Of a stretch of DNA of 64,000 nt, positions 26,997 to 36,660 are shown piece after piece. The first letter of the stretch is position 1. Each line of letters opens with the position of its first letter. A program made the position numbers and the translations under genes. The notes under the pieces are model-generated. The model was not told where the DNA came from, searched no databases, and was given only the letters and a program-made list of their open reading frames with translations. The stretch comes from Sphingomonas sp. SORGH_AS_0950 (GTDB lineage: Bacteria > Pseudomonadota > Alphaproteobacteria > Sphingomonadales > Sphingomonadaceae). The stretch covers positions 2,940,001-3,004,000 of the forward strand of contig NZ_JAUTAE010000001.1 of the NCBI RefSeq assembly GCF_030818415.1, written 5' to 3'.

Positions 26997-29828
26997 ATGA
27001 CCGACGCGCCCGATTATCGCGACACCGTCTTCCTGCCGAAGACCGATTTCCCCATGAAGGCGGGGCTTGCCGCCAAGGAACCGGCGATTCTGGATCGCTG
27101 GGCCAAGATGGGGCTGTACGACCGCCTCCGCCGCGAGCGGGCCGGGCGCGAGCGGTTCATCCTGCATGACGGCCCGCCTTACGCGAATGGCGACATCCAT
27201 ATGGGCCATGCGCTCAACAAGGTGCTGAAGGACATCATCGTCCGTTCGCAGACTCTGTTGGGCAAGGACGCTCCTTACGTCCCCGGCTGGGACTGTCACG
27301 GCCTGCCGATCGAGTGGAAGGTCGAGGAGGCGTATCGCGCCAAGAAGCTGAACAAGGACGAGGTGCCCGTCGCGCAGTTCCGCGCCGAGTGCCGCGCCTA
27401 TGCCGACACCTGGGTCGGCACGCAGAAGGCGCAGTTCGAGCGGCTGGGCATCATGGGCGACTGGGCCAACCCCTATCTGACCATGACCTATGACGCCGAG
27501 GCGGTGATCGCGGGCGAGCTGTTGAAGTTCGCCGAATCGGGCCAGCTCTATCGTGGCGCCAAGCCGGTGATGTGGTCGCCGGTCGAAAAGACTGCGCTGG
27601 CCGAGGCCGAGGTCGAATATGAAGACATCGTCTCGACCCAGATCGATGTCGGGTTCGAGGTGGCGAGCTGCCCCGAATATCCCGATCTTGTCGGCGCGCT
27701 GGCGGTCATCTGGACGACGACCCCGTGGACGATCCCGGTCAACCAGGCGCTGAGCTATGGCGAGGCGATCGACTATCTGCATTTCGAATGCGATGGCCGC
27801 CGCTATCTGGTTGCCGAGCCGCTGCTGCCCGCCTTCACCAAGCGCACCGGCATCACGATGAAGGGCTTTATCGGTCTGGTGAAGGGTCCGGTGCTGGAAG
27901 GCGCGACCGCCAAGCACCCGATGCACGCGCTGGGCGGCTTCTTCGCCAAGCCCCGCCCGTTCCTGGCGGGCGCGTTCGTCACCACCGACGCGGGTACGGG
28001 CCTGGTCCACATGGCCCCCGATCACGGCGAGGACGACTTCCTGCTGTGCAAGGCGCATGGGATCGACCCGGTCTTCGCGGTGCAGGGCGACGGCACCTAC
28101 CGCGCCGACTGGGCCTGGCTGGGCGGCCAGGGCAGCGTCATCAACAAGAAGTTCGTGTCCGCCGAGGGGCCGATTTGTTCGGACCTGCGCGAAGTCGGCG
28201 CGCTGCTGTCGGCGTCGGACGATTTCCAGCACAGCTATCCGCATAGCTGGCGCTCGAAGGCCAAGGTCATCTTCCGCGCGACGCCGCAATGGTTCATCCC
28301 GATGGACCGCGCCGAAGCACCGGTCGATCCGACGCTCGCCATGGCGAATGTCGATCCGATCTCGGGCGTTACGCCGCTCCTCACCGTGCCGCTGGGCAAT
28401 GGCGCGACGCTGCGCCAGACCGCGCTCGATGCGATCGAGCGCACCCGCTGGGTGCCCGAACGCAGCCGCAACCGCATCCGCTCGATGGTCGAGGGGCGCC
28501 CCGACTGGGTCATCAGCCGCCAGCGCGCCTGGGGCGTGCCGATCGCGCTGTACGTGAACCGCCAGACCGGCGAATATCTGGCCGACAAGGCGGTCAATGC
28601 CCGCATCATCGCGGCTTTCCGCGAAGGCGGGGCGGATGCGTGGTTCACCGCCGATCATCAGGCGCTGCTGGGCGCCGATTACGCCCTCGCCGATTTCGAG
28701 CCGGTCAACGACATTCTCGATGTGTGGTTCGACTCGGGCTCGACCCACGCCTTCGTGATCGAGGCGCGGTACGGCGAGGGCACGCGCGCGAACCTGTATC
28801 TCGAAGGGTCGGACCAGCATCGCGGCTGGTTCCAGTCGTCGCTGCTGGAGTCGTGCGGCACGCGCGGACGCGCGCCCTATGACGCGGTGCTGACCCATGG
28901 CTTCGCGCTCGACGGGCAGGGGCGCAAGATGTCCAAGTCGCTGGGCAATGTCGTCGATCCGCTGAAGATCATCGGCGAGTCGGGCGCCGACATCCTGCGC
29001 ATCTGGACCGCCTCGACCGACTATTTCGAGGATGTGCGCATCGGCAAGGAGGTGCTCGCCACCGCCTCGGACAGCTATCGCAAGCTGCGCAACACCTTCC
29101 GCTATCTGCTCGGCGCGCTCGACGGGTTCACGGAAGAAGAGCGCATCTCGTTCGACGCGATGCCCGAGCTGGAGCGTTACGTCCTGGCCCGCCTGACCAC
29201 GCTCGACGCCGAGCTGCGCCGGGCGGCGGACGCCTATGAGTTCAACCGCTATCTGCGCGCGCTGACCGATTTTGCGAATGAGGACCTGTCGGCCTTCTTC
29301 TTCGATATCCGCAAGGACTCGCTCTATTGCGACGCCGCGACCGATTCGAAGCGTCGCAGCTATCGCACCGTGCTCGACATCCTGTTCCATGCGCTGGTCC
29401 GCTATGCCGCGCCGATCCTGTGCTTCACCGCCGAGGAAGTGTGGCAGGCGCGCTATCCGTCGGAAGACGGTTCGGTCCATCTGCTCGAATGGCCGGTGCT
29501 GCCGCAGCTGGGCGAGGACGAGGCGCTGATGGCGCGCTGGGCCGAGATTCGCGGGCTGCGCGCGCAGGTGACCGAGGCGATCGAGCCGCTGCGCCGCGAA
29601 AAGACCGTGCGCTCGTCCAACGAGGCCGAGGTGACGGTGCCCTCGCTGCCGCTCGAGCCGCATGCGCTGGCCGAGGCGTTCATCGTCGCCGATGTGGCGC
29701 TGGCCGATGCGGTGACGGTGACGCGCACCGCGAAGCACAAATGCGGTCGCTGCTGGCGGCATCTGCCCGATGTGGCGGTGGACGGCGAGCTGTGCGGGCG
29801 CTGTGCCGAGGTGGTCGCGCATGGCTAA
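26997..29828 (+). CDS. ileS: Isoleucine--tRNA ligase
   Basis: 943-residue class Ia aminoacyl-tRNA synthetase. The HIGH-type motif is PYANGDIHMGHALNK and the KMSKS motif is GRKMSKSLGN. The editing (CP1) domain is in between, with TTTPWTIPVNQAL. The C-terminus has a zinc-finger (CGRCW...CGRC), typical of the bacterial type. The ATG at 26997 is preferred over a GTG three codons upstream because it begins the conserved region. The last 8 bp overlap lspA. Confidence 0.98.
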   Translation: MTDAPDYRDTVFLPKTDFPMKAGLAAKEPAILDRWAKMGLYDRLRRERAGRERFILHDGPPYANGDIHMGHALNKVLKDIIVRSQTLLGKDAPYVPGWDCHGLPIEWKVEEAYRAKKLNKDEVPVAQFRAECRAYADTWVGTQKAQFERLGIMGDWANPYLTMTYDAEAVIAGELLKFAESGQLYRGAKPVMWSPVEKTALAEAEVEYEDIVSTQIDVGFEVASCPEYPDLVGALAVIWTTTPWTIPVNQALSYGEAIDYLHFECDGRRYLVAEPLLPAFTKRTGITMKGFIGLVKGPVLEGATAKHPMHALGGFFAKPRPFLAGAFVTTDAGTGLVHMAPDHGEDDFLLCKAHGIDPVFAVQGDGTYRADWAWLGGQGSVINKKFVSAEGPICSDLREVGALLSASDDFQHSYPHSWRSKAKVIFRATPQWFIPMDRAEAPVDPTLAMANVDPISGVTPLLTVPLGNGATLRQTALDAIERTRWVPERSRNRIRSMVEGRPDWVISRQRAWGVPIALYVNRQTGEYLADKAVNARIIAAFREGGADAWFTADHQALLGADYALADFEPVNDILDVWFDSGSTHAFVIEARYGEGTRANLYLEGSDQHRGWFQSSLLESCGTRGRAPYDAVLTHGFALDGQGRKMSKSLGNVVDPLKIIGESGADILRIWTASTDYFEDVRIGKEVLATASDSYRKLRNTFRYLLGALDGFTEEERISFDAMPELERYVLARLTTLDAELRRAADAYEFNRYLRALTDFANEDLSAFFFDIRKDSLYCDAATDSKRRSYRTVLDILFHALVRYAAPILCFTAEEVWQARYPSEDGSVHLLEWPVLPQLGEDEALMARWAEIRGLRAQVTEAIEPLRREKTVRSSNEAEVTVPSLPLEPHALAEAFIVADVALADAVTVTRTAKHKCGRCWRHLPDVAVDGELCGRCAEVVAHG

Positions 29829-30327
29829 GTTCCCCCGGCTGGGGCTGGTGACGGCGGTCGCGCTGTTCCTGCTCGATCAGGTCATCAAATGGGCGATCAC
29901 CGGGCCGATGGGCCTGCGATCGCTCGGCGACGTGCGTGAGATCGCGCCGATCTTCAACCTGCGCTTCGTCCCCAATTTCGGCATTTCGCTGGGGTTGCTG
30001 ACCGCCGACAGCAACGCCTCGCGCTGGGCGCTGGTCGCGATGACCGGGGCGATCGCGCTGGCGGTCGGTTATTGGATGACGCGCGAGCGCAACCCGGTCG
30101 ACCAGATCGCGCTCGGCTGCGTGCTGGGCGGGGCGCTGGGCAATATCCTGGACCGGGTGCGGTTCGGCTATGTCGTCGATTTCGCCGATCTGCACTTCGG
30201 CGAGTGGCGTCCCTTTTTGGTCTTCAATGTCGCCGATGCAGCGATTACGATAGGCGTTCTGGTTCTGCTGGCGCGCGCGCTTCTCGTGCGCGATCGGCCT
30301 GCTCCCGTGGAGAAGAGCAATGCGTAA
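29821..30327 (+). CDS. lspA: Lipoprotein signal peptidase
   Basis: 168-residue inner-membrane aspartic protease that removes the signal peptide of prolipoproteins after diacylglyceryl transfer. The four membrane segments and both catalytic Asp regions (GNILDRVRFGYVVDF and FNVADAAI) are present. The start overlaps the end of ileS. Its substrates in this window would include the lipoproteins at 30320, 56873 and 59210, if their lipoboxes are used. Confidence 0.96.
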   Translation: MAKFPRLGLVTAVALFLLDQVIKWAITGPMGLRSLGDVREIAPIFNLRFVPNFGISLGLLTADSNASRWALVAMTGAIALAVGYWMTRERNPVDQIALGCVLGGALGNILDRVRFGYVVDFADLHFGEWRPFLVFNVADAAITIGVLVLLARALLVRDRPAPVEKSNA

Positions 30328-30733
30328 GTTGGTGCCCGTCATCGCAGGTCTGTCCTGCGCCGCGTTGCTGACGGGATGTGGGGCCGGGCGCGGCCTCGAC
30401 CGGGCGCGTCCCGACGAGTTCGCTGTCGCGCGTCAGCCCTCGCTGATCATCCCGCCCGATTTCGCGCTGGTCCCGCCCCAGCCGGGTGCCGCGCCCGTCC
30501 AGGCGCGTAGCAACCAGCAGCAGACGCTTGACGCGCTGTTCGGCGGCCAGGCGGCACGCAGCCAGTCCGAATATGGCCTGGTGCAGAATGCCGGCGGCGA
30601 CAGCGCCGATGCGGGCATCCGCTCCTCGGTCGGCGATCCGGGCACGAACGTCGTCGACAAGGGTGCGACCACCCGCGACATCGTGGCGGCGCCCGAGGGT
30701 GACGGCCAGGACGCGCGCGCCGCGACCAAATAA
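30320..30733 (+). CDS. DUF3035 (BamF-like) outer-membrane lipoprotein
   Basis: 137 residues with a signal peptide ending in a lipobox (LLTGCGAG). The mature N-terminus carries RPDEFAVARQPSLIIPPDF, the motif shared by DUF3035/BamF of alphaproteobacteria and by BamC. BamF is a lipoprotein subunit of the outer-membrane beta-barrel assembly complex in Caulobacter. The rest is Gln/Ala-rich and probably disordered. It overlaps lspA by 8 bp and is followed by a strong terminator. The BamF role is inferred from the motif. Confidence 0.8.
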   Translation: MRKLVPVIAGLSCAALLTGCGAGRGLDRARPDEFAVARQPSLIIPPDFALVPPQPGAAPVQARSNQQQTLDALFGGQAARSQSEYGLVQNAGGDSADAGIRSSVGDPGTNVVDKGATTRDIVAAPEGDGQDARAATK

Positions 30734-30753
30734 GGGGTTTCCCCAAAGGGATC

Positions 30754-30789
30754 GGGGCCGGGACGCTTGGGCGTTTTCCGGCCCTTTTT
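30754..30789 (+). terminator. Intrinsic terminator after the ileS-lspA-DUF3035 operon
   Basis: GGGCCGG (30755-30761) pairs with CCGGCCC (30778-30784), with a further GC-rich loop, followed by T5 (30785-30789). It lies 20 bp past the lipoprotein stop. Confidence 0.85.
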
Positions 30790-30804
30790 CATGGCGAAAG
30801 CGCG

Positions 30805-31941
30805 TCAGGCCGGCGGCGCGCCCTCCGACCCCGACAGGCCGGGATCGGTCTGCGGCCCCATGTCGAATCGTACCCGGTCGACACAACCGACATAGCCCTG
30901 CCTCTGCGCGGGCAGGCGCGCGCTGCGCAGGACGGTGATCGCCTGTCGCCCGAAATCGGCGGTCGGCTCGCTGGCGATCACGGTCAAATTGCCGAGTTCG
31001 CCCCAGGGCGCGACATCGTAGCGGATGACCGCCCAGCCTTCGATCCGGCGCCGTCGATAGGGTTCGGGAAAGCGCAGCTGCGGCGGGGTGGCCCAGCCAT
31101 GCTCGTCGGGACAATTGCCATCGGCCACTCTGGTCGCGCGGATCGCCTCGGGCATGTCGGGGGCGGGCAACGTCCCGGCCTCGCGCCAATAGGGGGCGAG
31201 ACACCCCGTCCTCGCGCCCCTGGTAAAGCGCGACGCCCGCATGGCGGTCAGCCCGGCCGCGTTCAACGCGGCGTTGCCCGTGCCGGTCAGGATGGCGGCA
31301 TGGACCGGCTTGCCCGCCGCATTCAGGTCATAGCGGATCATGCTCCAGTCGCGCACTCCCGGCGTCGCGGGGATTTTGACGAAGTCGGGGATGTGGCGGA
31401 TCAGGGCGCGGGGGAGCGGCGTGTCGAGACAGGGGCCGCCGCTCGCCCGGATCGACTTCCACCCCTCTTCGGGAAGGCGGCCGGAAAGGGGATGGATCGT
31501 ATAGGACATCAGCTCGGGTGCCGCTGCTTGGTCCAGCGGCACGGCCTGCATGGTGAAGGTCACGCCGCACCCCTCATGCGGCTTGCCCGCCGGAAAGCGG
31601 CTGGCGGCCATGGCGGGCAGGATGTCGTCGCCGAACGGCAGATAGTCGGGACCGTCGCGGCTGATCGAGACGGGCCTGCCGCGCTCGTCGATGGCGAAGC
31701 GCAGCGTCGTGCTGCGCGGTGCCGCCTCGACCGTCCAGCCCAGCATGTTCCAGGGCCGCCGGATCGCCTGTCCCGATACCATGGTGCCGCGACAGCGGAC
31801 CTCGCCCGGCATCCATTGGATCAGCATCTGGCGAGGGCCGCCGGGACTGGCGGGGGGCGCCGGCTGGGACGGGAGCGCGGCGGCGGCGGGAAGCCCCAGC
31901 AGGGCGGCGGCAAGGCAGATCGAGCGGGCGGCGCGGGGCAT
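30805..31941 (-). CDS. Secreted protein with three TonB-C-like repeats
   Basis: 378 residues. The start at 31941 is set by GGAGAG eight bases upstream and begins a signal peptide (ICLAAALLGLPAAAALPS). Three segments then follow the same pattern, each with a beta-hairpin, an Ala-rich helix and a Cys: LRFAIDERGRPVSISRDG (~60-130), MIRYDLNAAGKPVHAAILTG (~190-250) and VIRYDVAPWGELGNLTVIAS (~300-360). That is the energy-transducer TonB C-terminal fold, but there is no N-terminal anchor or Pro-rich linker, so it is unlikely to act as a normal TonB. Function unknown. Confidence 0.72.
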   Translation of the reverse strand: MPRAARSICLAAALLGLPAAAALPSQPAPPASPGGPRQMLIQWMPGEVRCRGTMVSGQAIRRPWNMLGWTVEAAPRSTTLRFAIDERGRPVSISRDGPDYLPFGDDILPAMAASRFPAGKPHEGCGVTFTMQAVPLDQAAAPELMSYTIHPLSGRLPEEGWKSIRASGGPCLDTPLPRALIRHIPDFVKIPATPGVRDWSMIRYDLNAAGKPVHAAILTGTGNAALNAAGLTAMRASRFTRGARTGCLAPYWREAGTLPAPDMPEAIRATRVADGNCPDEHGWATPPQLRFPEPYRRRRIEGWAVIRYDVAPWGELGNLTVIASEPTADFGRQAITVLRSARLPAQRQGYVGCVDRVRFDMGPQTDPGLSGSEGAPPA

Positions 31942-32102
31942 GGGCAGGCTCTCCATGGACGCGATCCGTCGACCGGGCGGCCGCGACCGGGGGCAGCTTA
32001 GGCGGTGCCCGGCGGGGAAGCGAGGGGCCATCGGCATCCCCGCCATGCGGAAAGGGCGGCCCCGTCGCCGGCGCCGCCCTTCACCCCCCGATTATCCGCC
32101 GA

Positions 32103-32939
32103 TCAGAAGGCGGCCGTCACCGAGAACACCACCGTCGCCCCCGCGATGGTGTCGCCGCCCGGAACCTGCCCCTTGGAGAAATTGGGCTGGAGATAGGCCG
32201 ATTTGGCGCGGGTGATGTCGGTATCGATATAGGACACGTTGAAGGTGAAGTTCTTGTACGCCGCGACATCGGCGCCCAGCGACCAGTCCCAATATTGGCC
32301 CGTCGGCGACAGGCTGGTGCCGTTCGGGCCCAGGCCCGGATTGCCCTTGGAATAGCCGATATGCGCCTTGGCGGTGATCGGGGTGTTGGGAATGCCGACC
32401 GCGCCGTCGCCGGTCAGGTACAGATTGTCCCAACGCTGGCCCCGGCTGTACGAGGTGTTGGAGAAGTTGCCGAGCGAGGTCTGCTTGGGCGCATAATAGA
32501 CGCCGGCGGTCAGCGTGGCGGGACCGGCGGTCCCCGACAGGCGGCCGAAGAATTCGACCACGTCCGATTCGGATGCGCCGCCCGGATAGGTGTACCAGGT
32601 CACGCCCGCATCGACGGTCGCGCTGCCATAGCTGTGCTTGTACCCGGCAATGCCGTCCAGCTCCATATTGGCGCCGCCGAACGTGCCCCAGCCCGCCAGG
32701 TTGGAGGCGAAGGTGCCGATATAGAATCCGCTTTCGTGGCTGACCGTCAGCGCGGCCTGGACCGCGGCGTTCTTGTTGGTCTGCGAGATGCCGCGCAGGC
32801 GGTAGTCGGTCAGGATCGCCGCGCTGCCGCTGACCGTGATCGGCGAGGGCGGTGCGGTTTCGGTGCCGCTGTCCTGCGCGAAGGCGGGCGTCGCGGCGAC
32901 CAGCGAGAGGCCGCCGAGGAGGATCGTGGAGAAGCGCAT
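32103..32939 (-). CDS. TorF-family putative porin
   Basis: 278 residues with a clear signal peptide (to AFAQ), then LTDYRLRGISQTNKNAAVQA, the signature of the TorF/Gcw_chp porin family, and beta-strands ending VVFSVTAAF with a terminal aromatic for outer-membrane insertion. Members have been linked to uptake of small solutes and to nitrogen-limited growth; the ligand is not evident. It has about 200 bp of upstream non-coding sequence and is probably expressed from its own promoter. A paralogue is at 22338. Confidence 0.87.
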   Translation of the reverse strand: MRFSTILLGGLSLVAATPAFAQDSGTETAPPSPITVSGSAAILTDYRLRGISQTNKNAAVQAALTVSHESGFYIGTFASNLAGWGTFGGANMELDGIAGYKHSYGSATVDAGVTWYTYPGGASESDVVEFFGRLSGTAGPATLTAGVYYAPKQTSLGNFSNTSYSRGQRWDNLYLTGDGAVGIPNTPITAKAHIGYSKGNPGLGPNGTSLSPTGQYWDWSLGADVAAYKNFTFNVSYIDTDITRAKSAYLQPNFSKGQVPGGDTIAGATVVFSVTAAF

Positions 32940-33136
32940 CGTTTCCCTTTCAAACGGAAATTCGATGTTCTCACCTGCAACCCCGCATGGGTGCGGCCTC
33001 TATCGTGTCGGGTCAAACCCGGCGGACCGTCTGCCGTAGCGAGTTAGCAAGAATTGGCAGGACGTGGTGCGCCGCACAAGTATAATCTAACGCAGGTTGG
33101 CTTTCATGTGACGCGATGTTGCGCAAACAGCACAGG

Positions 33137-34429
33137 TCATGCCCCCAGATTTTCGTGACGCGCCCCGCCCGGCAGCGAACGGATGTGAATGTCCCGCTGG
33201 GGATAGGGCAGGCCGATGCCATGCTCCTTGAACAGGAACCACAGCCGGTTGAGCACGTCGGAGCGGACATTGCCGACCCCGCTTTCGGGATCGCTGATCC
33301 AGGCCAGTATCTCGTGCTGGAGCGCATGGTCGCCGAAACTCATCAGCCAGACGGTCGGCTTGGGGCTTTTCAGCACGCGCGGCGATTCGCGCGCGGCGCG
33401 CAGCATCAGCTCCTGCGCGAGTTTCAGGTCGTTGTCATAGGCGATCGAGACGGGAATGCGGACGCGGACGTTGCGGTCGGAATAGGACCAGTTCTCCACC
33501 TCCTGGGTCATCAGATTCTCGTTGGGGATCAGATGCTCCTTGCCGTCGCGGGTGATGATCGACACCGCGCGCACCCCGATCTTGTTGACCCAGCCGATCT
33601 CGTTCTGGAGCGCGATGACGTCGCCCGGCTTGATCGACCGGTCCATCAACAGGATGATGCCCGCGATCAGATTGCCGATCGTCTTCTGCAACCCGAAGCC
33701 GATCGCCAGGCCGAAGCCGCCCGAGAACAGCGCCAGGCTGGTCAGGTCGATCTCCAGCAGGTCGATGGCGAAGAAGAAGGCGATGACGACGATGCCGATG
33801 CTGGCGAGCTTCTGCGCCAGCAGCTTCTGGGTCGGGTCCAGCCCGCGCGCATGGCCGATCCACTGCTCGGTGATCCGCGTCACCGCGCGGGTCAGCGCCA
33901 GAATGGCGACGACCGTGACCAGCATCGTGACCAGCAGCATCACCGAGAATCGCCGCGATCCCACGGTAAAGCCGATCTGCTCGGCCAGCCGGGTGACCGG
34001 CTCCAGCCCGCCGATCTCGCGGCTGAACAGCGCGACGAAACAGACGGTGGCGAAGACCCAGGCCAGCCAGCGCGGCAGGTTCAGCCCGCGCAGCAGCTGG
34101 AACCCCGCCCGCGCCACCGAACTGCCCAGCGCCAGCCCGATGGGCACGCCCGCCAGCGACTCCCACGGCCAGATCGCTCCCAGCGTCATCAGCAGGAGGG
34201 CGGCGGCCAGATGGCGGGTGATCGCACAGATGCGCGCTTGCAGCGCTTCGCCTTGGGTCGCGGCGAAACGCTGGACCAGCGCCGCGACATGCGGGCCGAG
34301 CTTGCGCCCCGCGACCACGCCGCCCGCCAGCATGGCGAGCGTCAGGACCGAGGCGACCCCGGCCTCGATGGCCTCGACGCGGGTCGGCAGTTCGATGCCG
34401 CTCGCCTGAAGCCATTCGACCAGCGTCAC
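33137..34429 (-). CDS. MscS-family mechanosensitive ion channel
   Basis: 430-residue inner-membrane channel. About five membrane segments precede the conserved pore helix and beta-domain: FSGGFGLAIGFGLQKTIGNLIAGIILLMD (TM3) then KPGDVIALQNEIGWVNKIG and IPNENLMTQEVENWS. These belong to the longer MscS-like subclass with extra N-terminal helices, which vents solutes under hypo-osmotic stress. It is last in the sseA-metC-mscS operon (4-bp overlap with the metC stop). Confidence 0.9.
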   Translation of the reverse strand: MTLVEWLQASGIELPTRVEAIEAGVASVLTLAMLAGGVVAGRKLGPHVAALVQRFAATQGEALQARICAITRHLAAALLLMTLGAIWPWESLAGVPIGLALGSSVARAGFQLLRGLNLPRWLAWVFATVCFVALFSREIGGLEPVTRLAEQIGFTVGSRRFSVMLLVTMLVTVVAILALTRAVTRITEQWIGHARGLDPTQKLLAQKLASIGIVVIAFFFAIDLLEIDLTSLALFSGGFGLAIGFGLQKTIGNLIAGIILLMDRSIKPGDVIALQNEIGWVNKIGVRAVSIITRDGKEHLIPNENLMTQEVENWSYSDRNVRVRIPVSIAYDNDLKLAQELMLRAARESPRVLKSPKPTVWLMSFGDHALQHEILAWISDPESGVGNVRSDVLNRLWFLFKEHGIGLPYPQRDIHIRSLPGGARHENLGA

Positions 34430-35631
34430 CCGCGCGCTGCCCGGAAGCGGGCAAGCCCCCGGTCGAGATCGGCGATCAGGTCGTCCGTGTCCTCCAGCCC
34501 GATCTGGAGCCGGATCAACGGCCCGGCGAAATCGCGTTTGGTAACGCTGCGATAGCGGTGCGGGTCGGCGGGGATGGCCAGGCTTTCATAGCCGCCCCAG
34601 CTGAACCCCAGCCCGAAATGCGCCAGCCCGTCGAGCATCGCGGTGCGCGCCGCATCGTTGCCGCCGTCGAGGACGAAGGCGAACAGCCCGCTCGACCCCA
34701 GGAAATCGCGCGCGAATATCGCATGGCCGGGGCAGGAGGGGAGCGCGGGGTGGAGCACCTGCGCGACGCCCGGCTGTTCGGCGAGCCATTTCGCGATGGT
34801 CAGCGCGCTTTGCTGATGCTGCGCCAGCCGCACCGCCATGGTCCGTAAGCCCCGGCTGCCCAGATAGGCGTCGTCGGGACTGGCGACCTGGCCCAGCTGG
34901 AAGCTGGTGTCGCGAAGCGCCGCCCAATGCGACGGCGCGGCCGTCACCGAGCCCAGCATCGCGTCCGAATGGCCGACGACATATTTGGTGCAGGCCAGCA
35001 CCGTCAGGTCGATGCCCTTCTCGATCGCCGGGAAGAACAGCGGCGTCGCCCAGGTATTGTCGAGGATCGTGGTGATCCCGCGTTCCTTGGCGACGGCGAC
35101 GATGGCGGGAATGTCCTGCACCTCGAAGCTGAGCGAGCCGGGGCTTTCGAGGAAGATCGCGCGGGTGGCCGGACCGATCAGCTCGGCAATGCCCGCTCCC
35201 ACCAGCGGGTCGTAGAAGCGCGTGGTGATCCCCATCCGCGCCAGCAATCCGGTGGCGAGCCCGCGCGTCGGATCATAGGCGCTGTCGACCAGCAGCAGCT
35301 CGTCGCCCGGCGACAGGACCGACAGCAACGCCGCCGCGATCGCCGCCACGCCCGAGGGGTAGAGGAAGGTCGCCTCTGCGCCGGGCTCCAGGCTGGTCAG
35401 CGCATCGGCCAGCGACCATTGGGTGGGCAGGCCCTTGCGACCATAGAACAGCTTCTCGTGCAAATTGCCCGCACCGGTGGCGCGCATATGCGCGACATTG
35501 TCGTAGAGGACCGTGGAGCCGCGCCAGACGGGGACGTTGACCACCCCCTTCGTCCATTCCGCGCGGCGGCCCGCCTGGACGAGACGGGTGGCGGGCTTGA
35601 TGGGCAGGTCTTCGTCGGTCATCGGCGTCAC
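34426..35631 (-). CDS. metC: PLP-dependent cystathionine beta-lyase
   Basis: 401-residue trans-sulfuration enzyme (Cys/Met PLP family), most like cystathionine beta-lyase, which converts cystathionine to homocysteine. The PLP lysine lies in TVLACTKYVVGHSDAMLGSVTA, and the family SLEGADE-type region is SPGDELLLVDSAYDPTRG. The upstream gene is a thiosulfate/mercaptopyruvate sulfurtransferase, so both act on sulfur metabolism. Cystathionine gamma-synthase is less likely because LGSVTA and the SPG...R residues match MetC. Confidence 0.85.
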   Translation of the reverse strand: MTPMTDEDLPIKPATRLVQAGRRAEWTKGVVNVPVWRGSTVLYDNVAHMRATGAGNLHEKLFYGRKGLPTQWSLADALTSLEPGAEATFLYPSGVAAIAAALLSVLSPGDELLLVDSAYDPTRGLATGLLARMGITTRFYDPLVGAGIAELIGPATRAIFLESPGSLSFEVQDIPAIVAVAKERGITTILDNTWATPLFFPAIEKGIDLTVLACTKYVVGHSDAMLGSVTAAPSHWAALRDTSFQLGQVASPDDAYLGSRGLRTMAVRLAQHQQSALTIAKWLAEQPGVAQVLHPALPSCPGHAIFARDFLGSSGLFAFVLDGGNDAARTAMLDGLAHFGLGFSWGGYESLAIPADPHRYRSVTKRDFAGPLIRLQIGLEDTDDLIADLDRGLARFRAARG

Positions 35632-36473
35632 GCGTCTTTCGCTTTGGGGGTGCTGGGGTCAGAGCCCCATTCGGTCCAGCTGCCGTCATAGACCGGCATC
35701 ATCCCGCCGATCCGCTCGGCCCCGAAGGCCAGCACGCAGGCGGTGACGCCGGAGCCGCAGGTGGCGACCATCGGCCTGGTCGGATCGACCCCGGCGGCGG
35801 CGAATTCGGCCGCGATGGCCTCCGGCGATTTCCACCGGCCATCCGCCTCGAACAGGCGCGAATAGGGCAGGTTCAGCGCCGTCGGAATATGGCCCGGCTC
35901 GACGCCGGAGCGGGGTTCGGGCTCGGACCCGGCGAAGCGGCCGGGCGAGCGGGCATCGACCAGTTGCGCATCCCCGGCATCGACATGGGCATGGACTTCG
36001 CGGAGCGTGCGCAGCCGGGCCAGATCGGCATGGGCGACGAACAGGCCGGGCGTATCGACTGCGCCCGCCGGGCCCGTCATGACCGGATGCCCCGCGGCAG
36101 TCCAAGCCTCCAGCCCGCCATCGAGCAGGGCGACCGACTTCGCGCCGAACAGCGTCAGCATCCACCAGGCCCGCGCCGCGCTGTGCAGCGGGGAACGGTC
36201 GTAGAGGACGATCCGGTCGGCATGGCCGACGCCTGCCTCGCTCATCGCATGGGCGAAATACTCGGCCATGGGCAGGGTCATCGGCAGGTCGCTGTCGGGA
36301 TCGGCCAGCCCCCCCAGCGCCAGGAAGCGCGCGCGGGGAATATGCCCGTCCTCGAACCCGCGCCGTGCCTTCGCGTCGCCGGGATCGTCGAGGAAATAGG
36401 TGACGTCGAGGATGCGCACATTCGCTTCGCCCGCCATTGCGGCGAGGTCTTCCGGGGTGATGAGTGGCGACAT
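35628..36473 (-). CDS. sseA: 3-mercaptopyruvate/thiosulfate sulfurtransferase
   Basis: 281-residue tandem rhodanese. The N-terminal inactive domain ([19 protein letters not shown]) is followed by the catalytic domain with the active-site cysteine in [16 protein letters not shown], the CGSGVTA loop typical of mercaptopyruvate sulfurtransferase. It transfers sulfur to thiol acceptors, possibly supporting cyanide or sulfur detoxification. First gene of a three-gene operon; ATG preceded by GAGGAG. Confidence 0.92.
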   Translation of the reverse strand: MSPLITPEDLAAMAGEANVRILDVTYFLDDPGDAKARRGFEDGHIPRARFLALGGLADPDSDLPMTLPMAEYFAHAMSEAGVGHADRIVLYDRSPLHSAARAWWMLTLFGAKSVALLDGGLEAWTAAGHPVMTGPAGAVDTPGLFVAHADLARLRTLREVHAHVDAGDAQLVDARSPGRFAGSEPEPRSGVEPGHIPTALNLPYSRLFEADGRWKSPEAIAAEFAAAGVDPTRPMVATCGSGVTACVLAFGAERIGGMMPVYDGSWTEWGSDPSTPKAKDA

Positions 36474-36570
36474 CCTGGGCTCCTCGGTCGGTGGGTCCGT
36501 ACCTAGGCGCGTTGGGGGCGGGGTCGCAAGCGGGAGCGCGCAAGCTCACCGGCAGGCGGGAGGGTGGCGT

Positions 36571-36658
36571 GGCCTTCGACTTCGCTCAGGCCGAACGGAG
36601 CGGGGGAATACGTCTTTTACAACATCCGTTCAGCCTGAGCGAAGTCGAAGGCAAAGGG
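36571..36658. repeat. Inverted pair of the CGTTCAGCCTGAGCGAAG repeat
   Basis: Copies at 36571-36600 (inverted) and 36626-36658 (forward) flank 25 bp of sequence, in the gap between sseA and the photolyase stop. Same family as at 5414, 44836, 45272 and 60947. Confidence 0.85.
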
Positions 36659-36660
36659 AA

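Noticed and set aside
26007..29822. A 1271-codon open frame antisense to ribF and ileS
   Set aside because: Antisense to two certain genes, His/Arg/Gly-biased, no recognisable domain.
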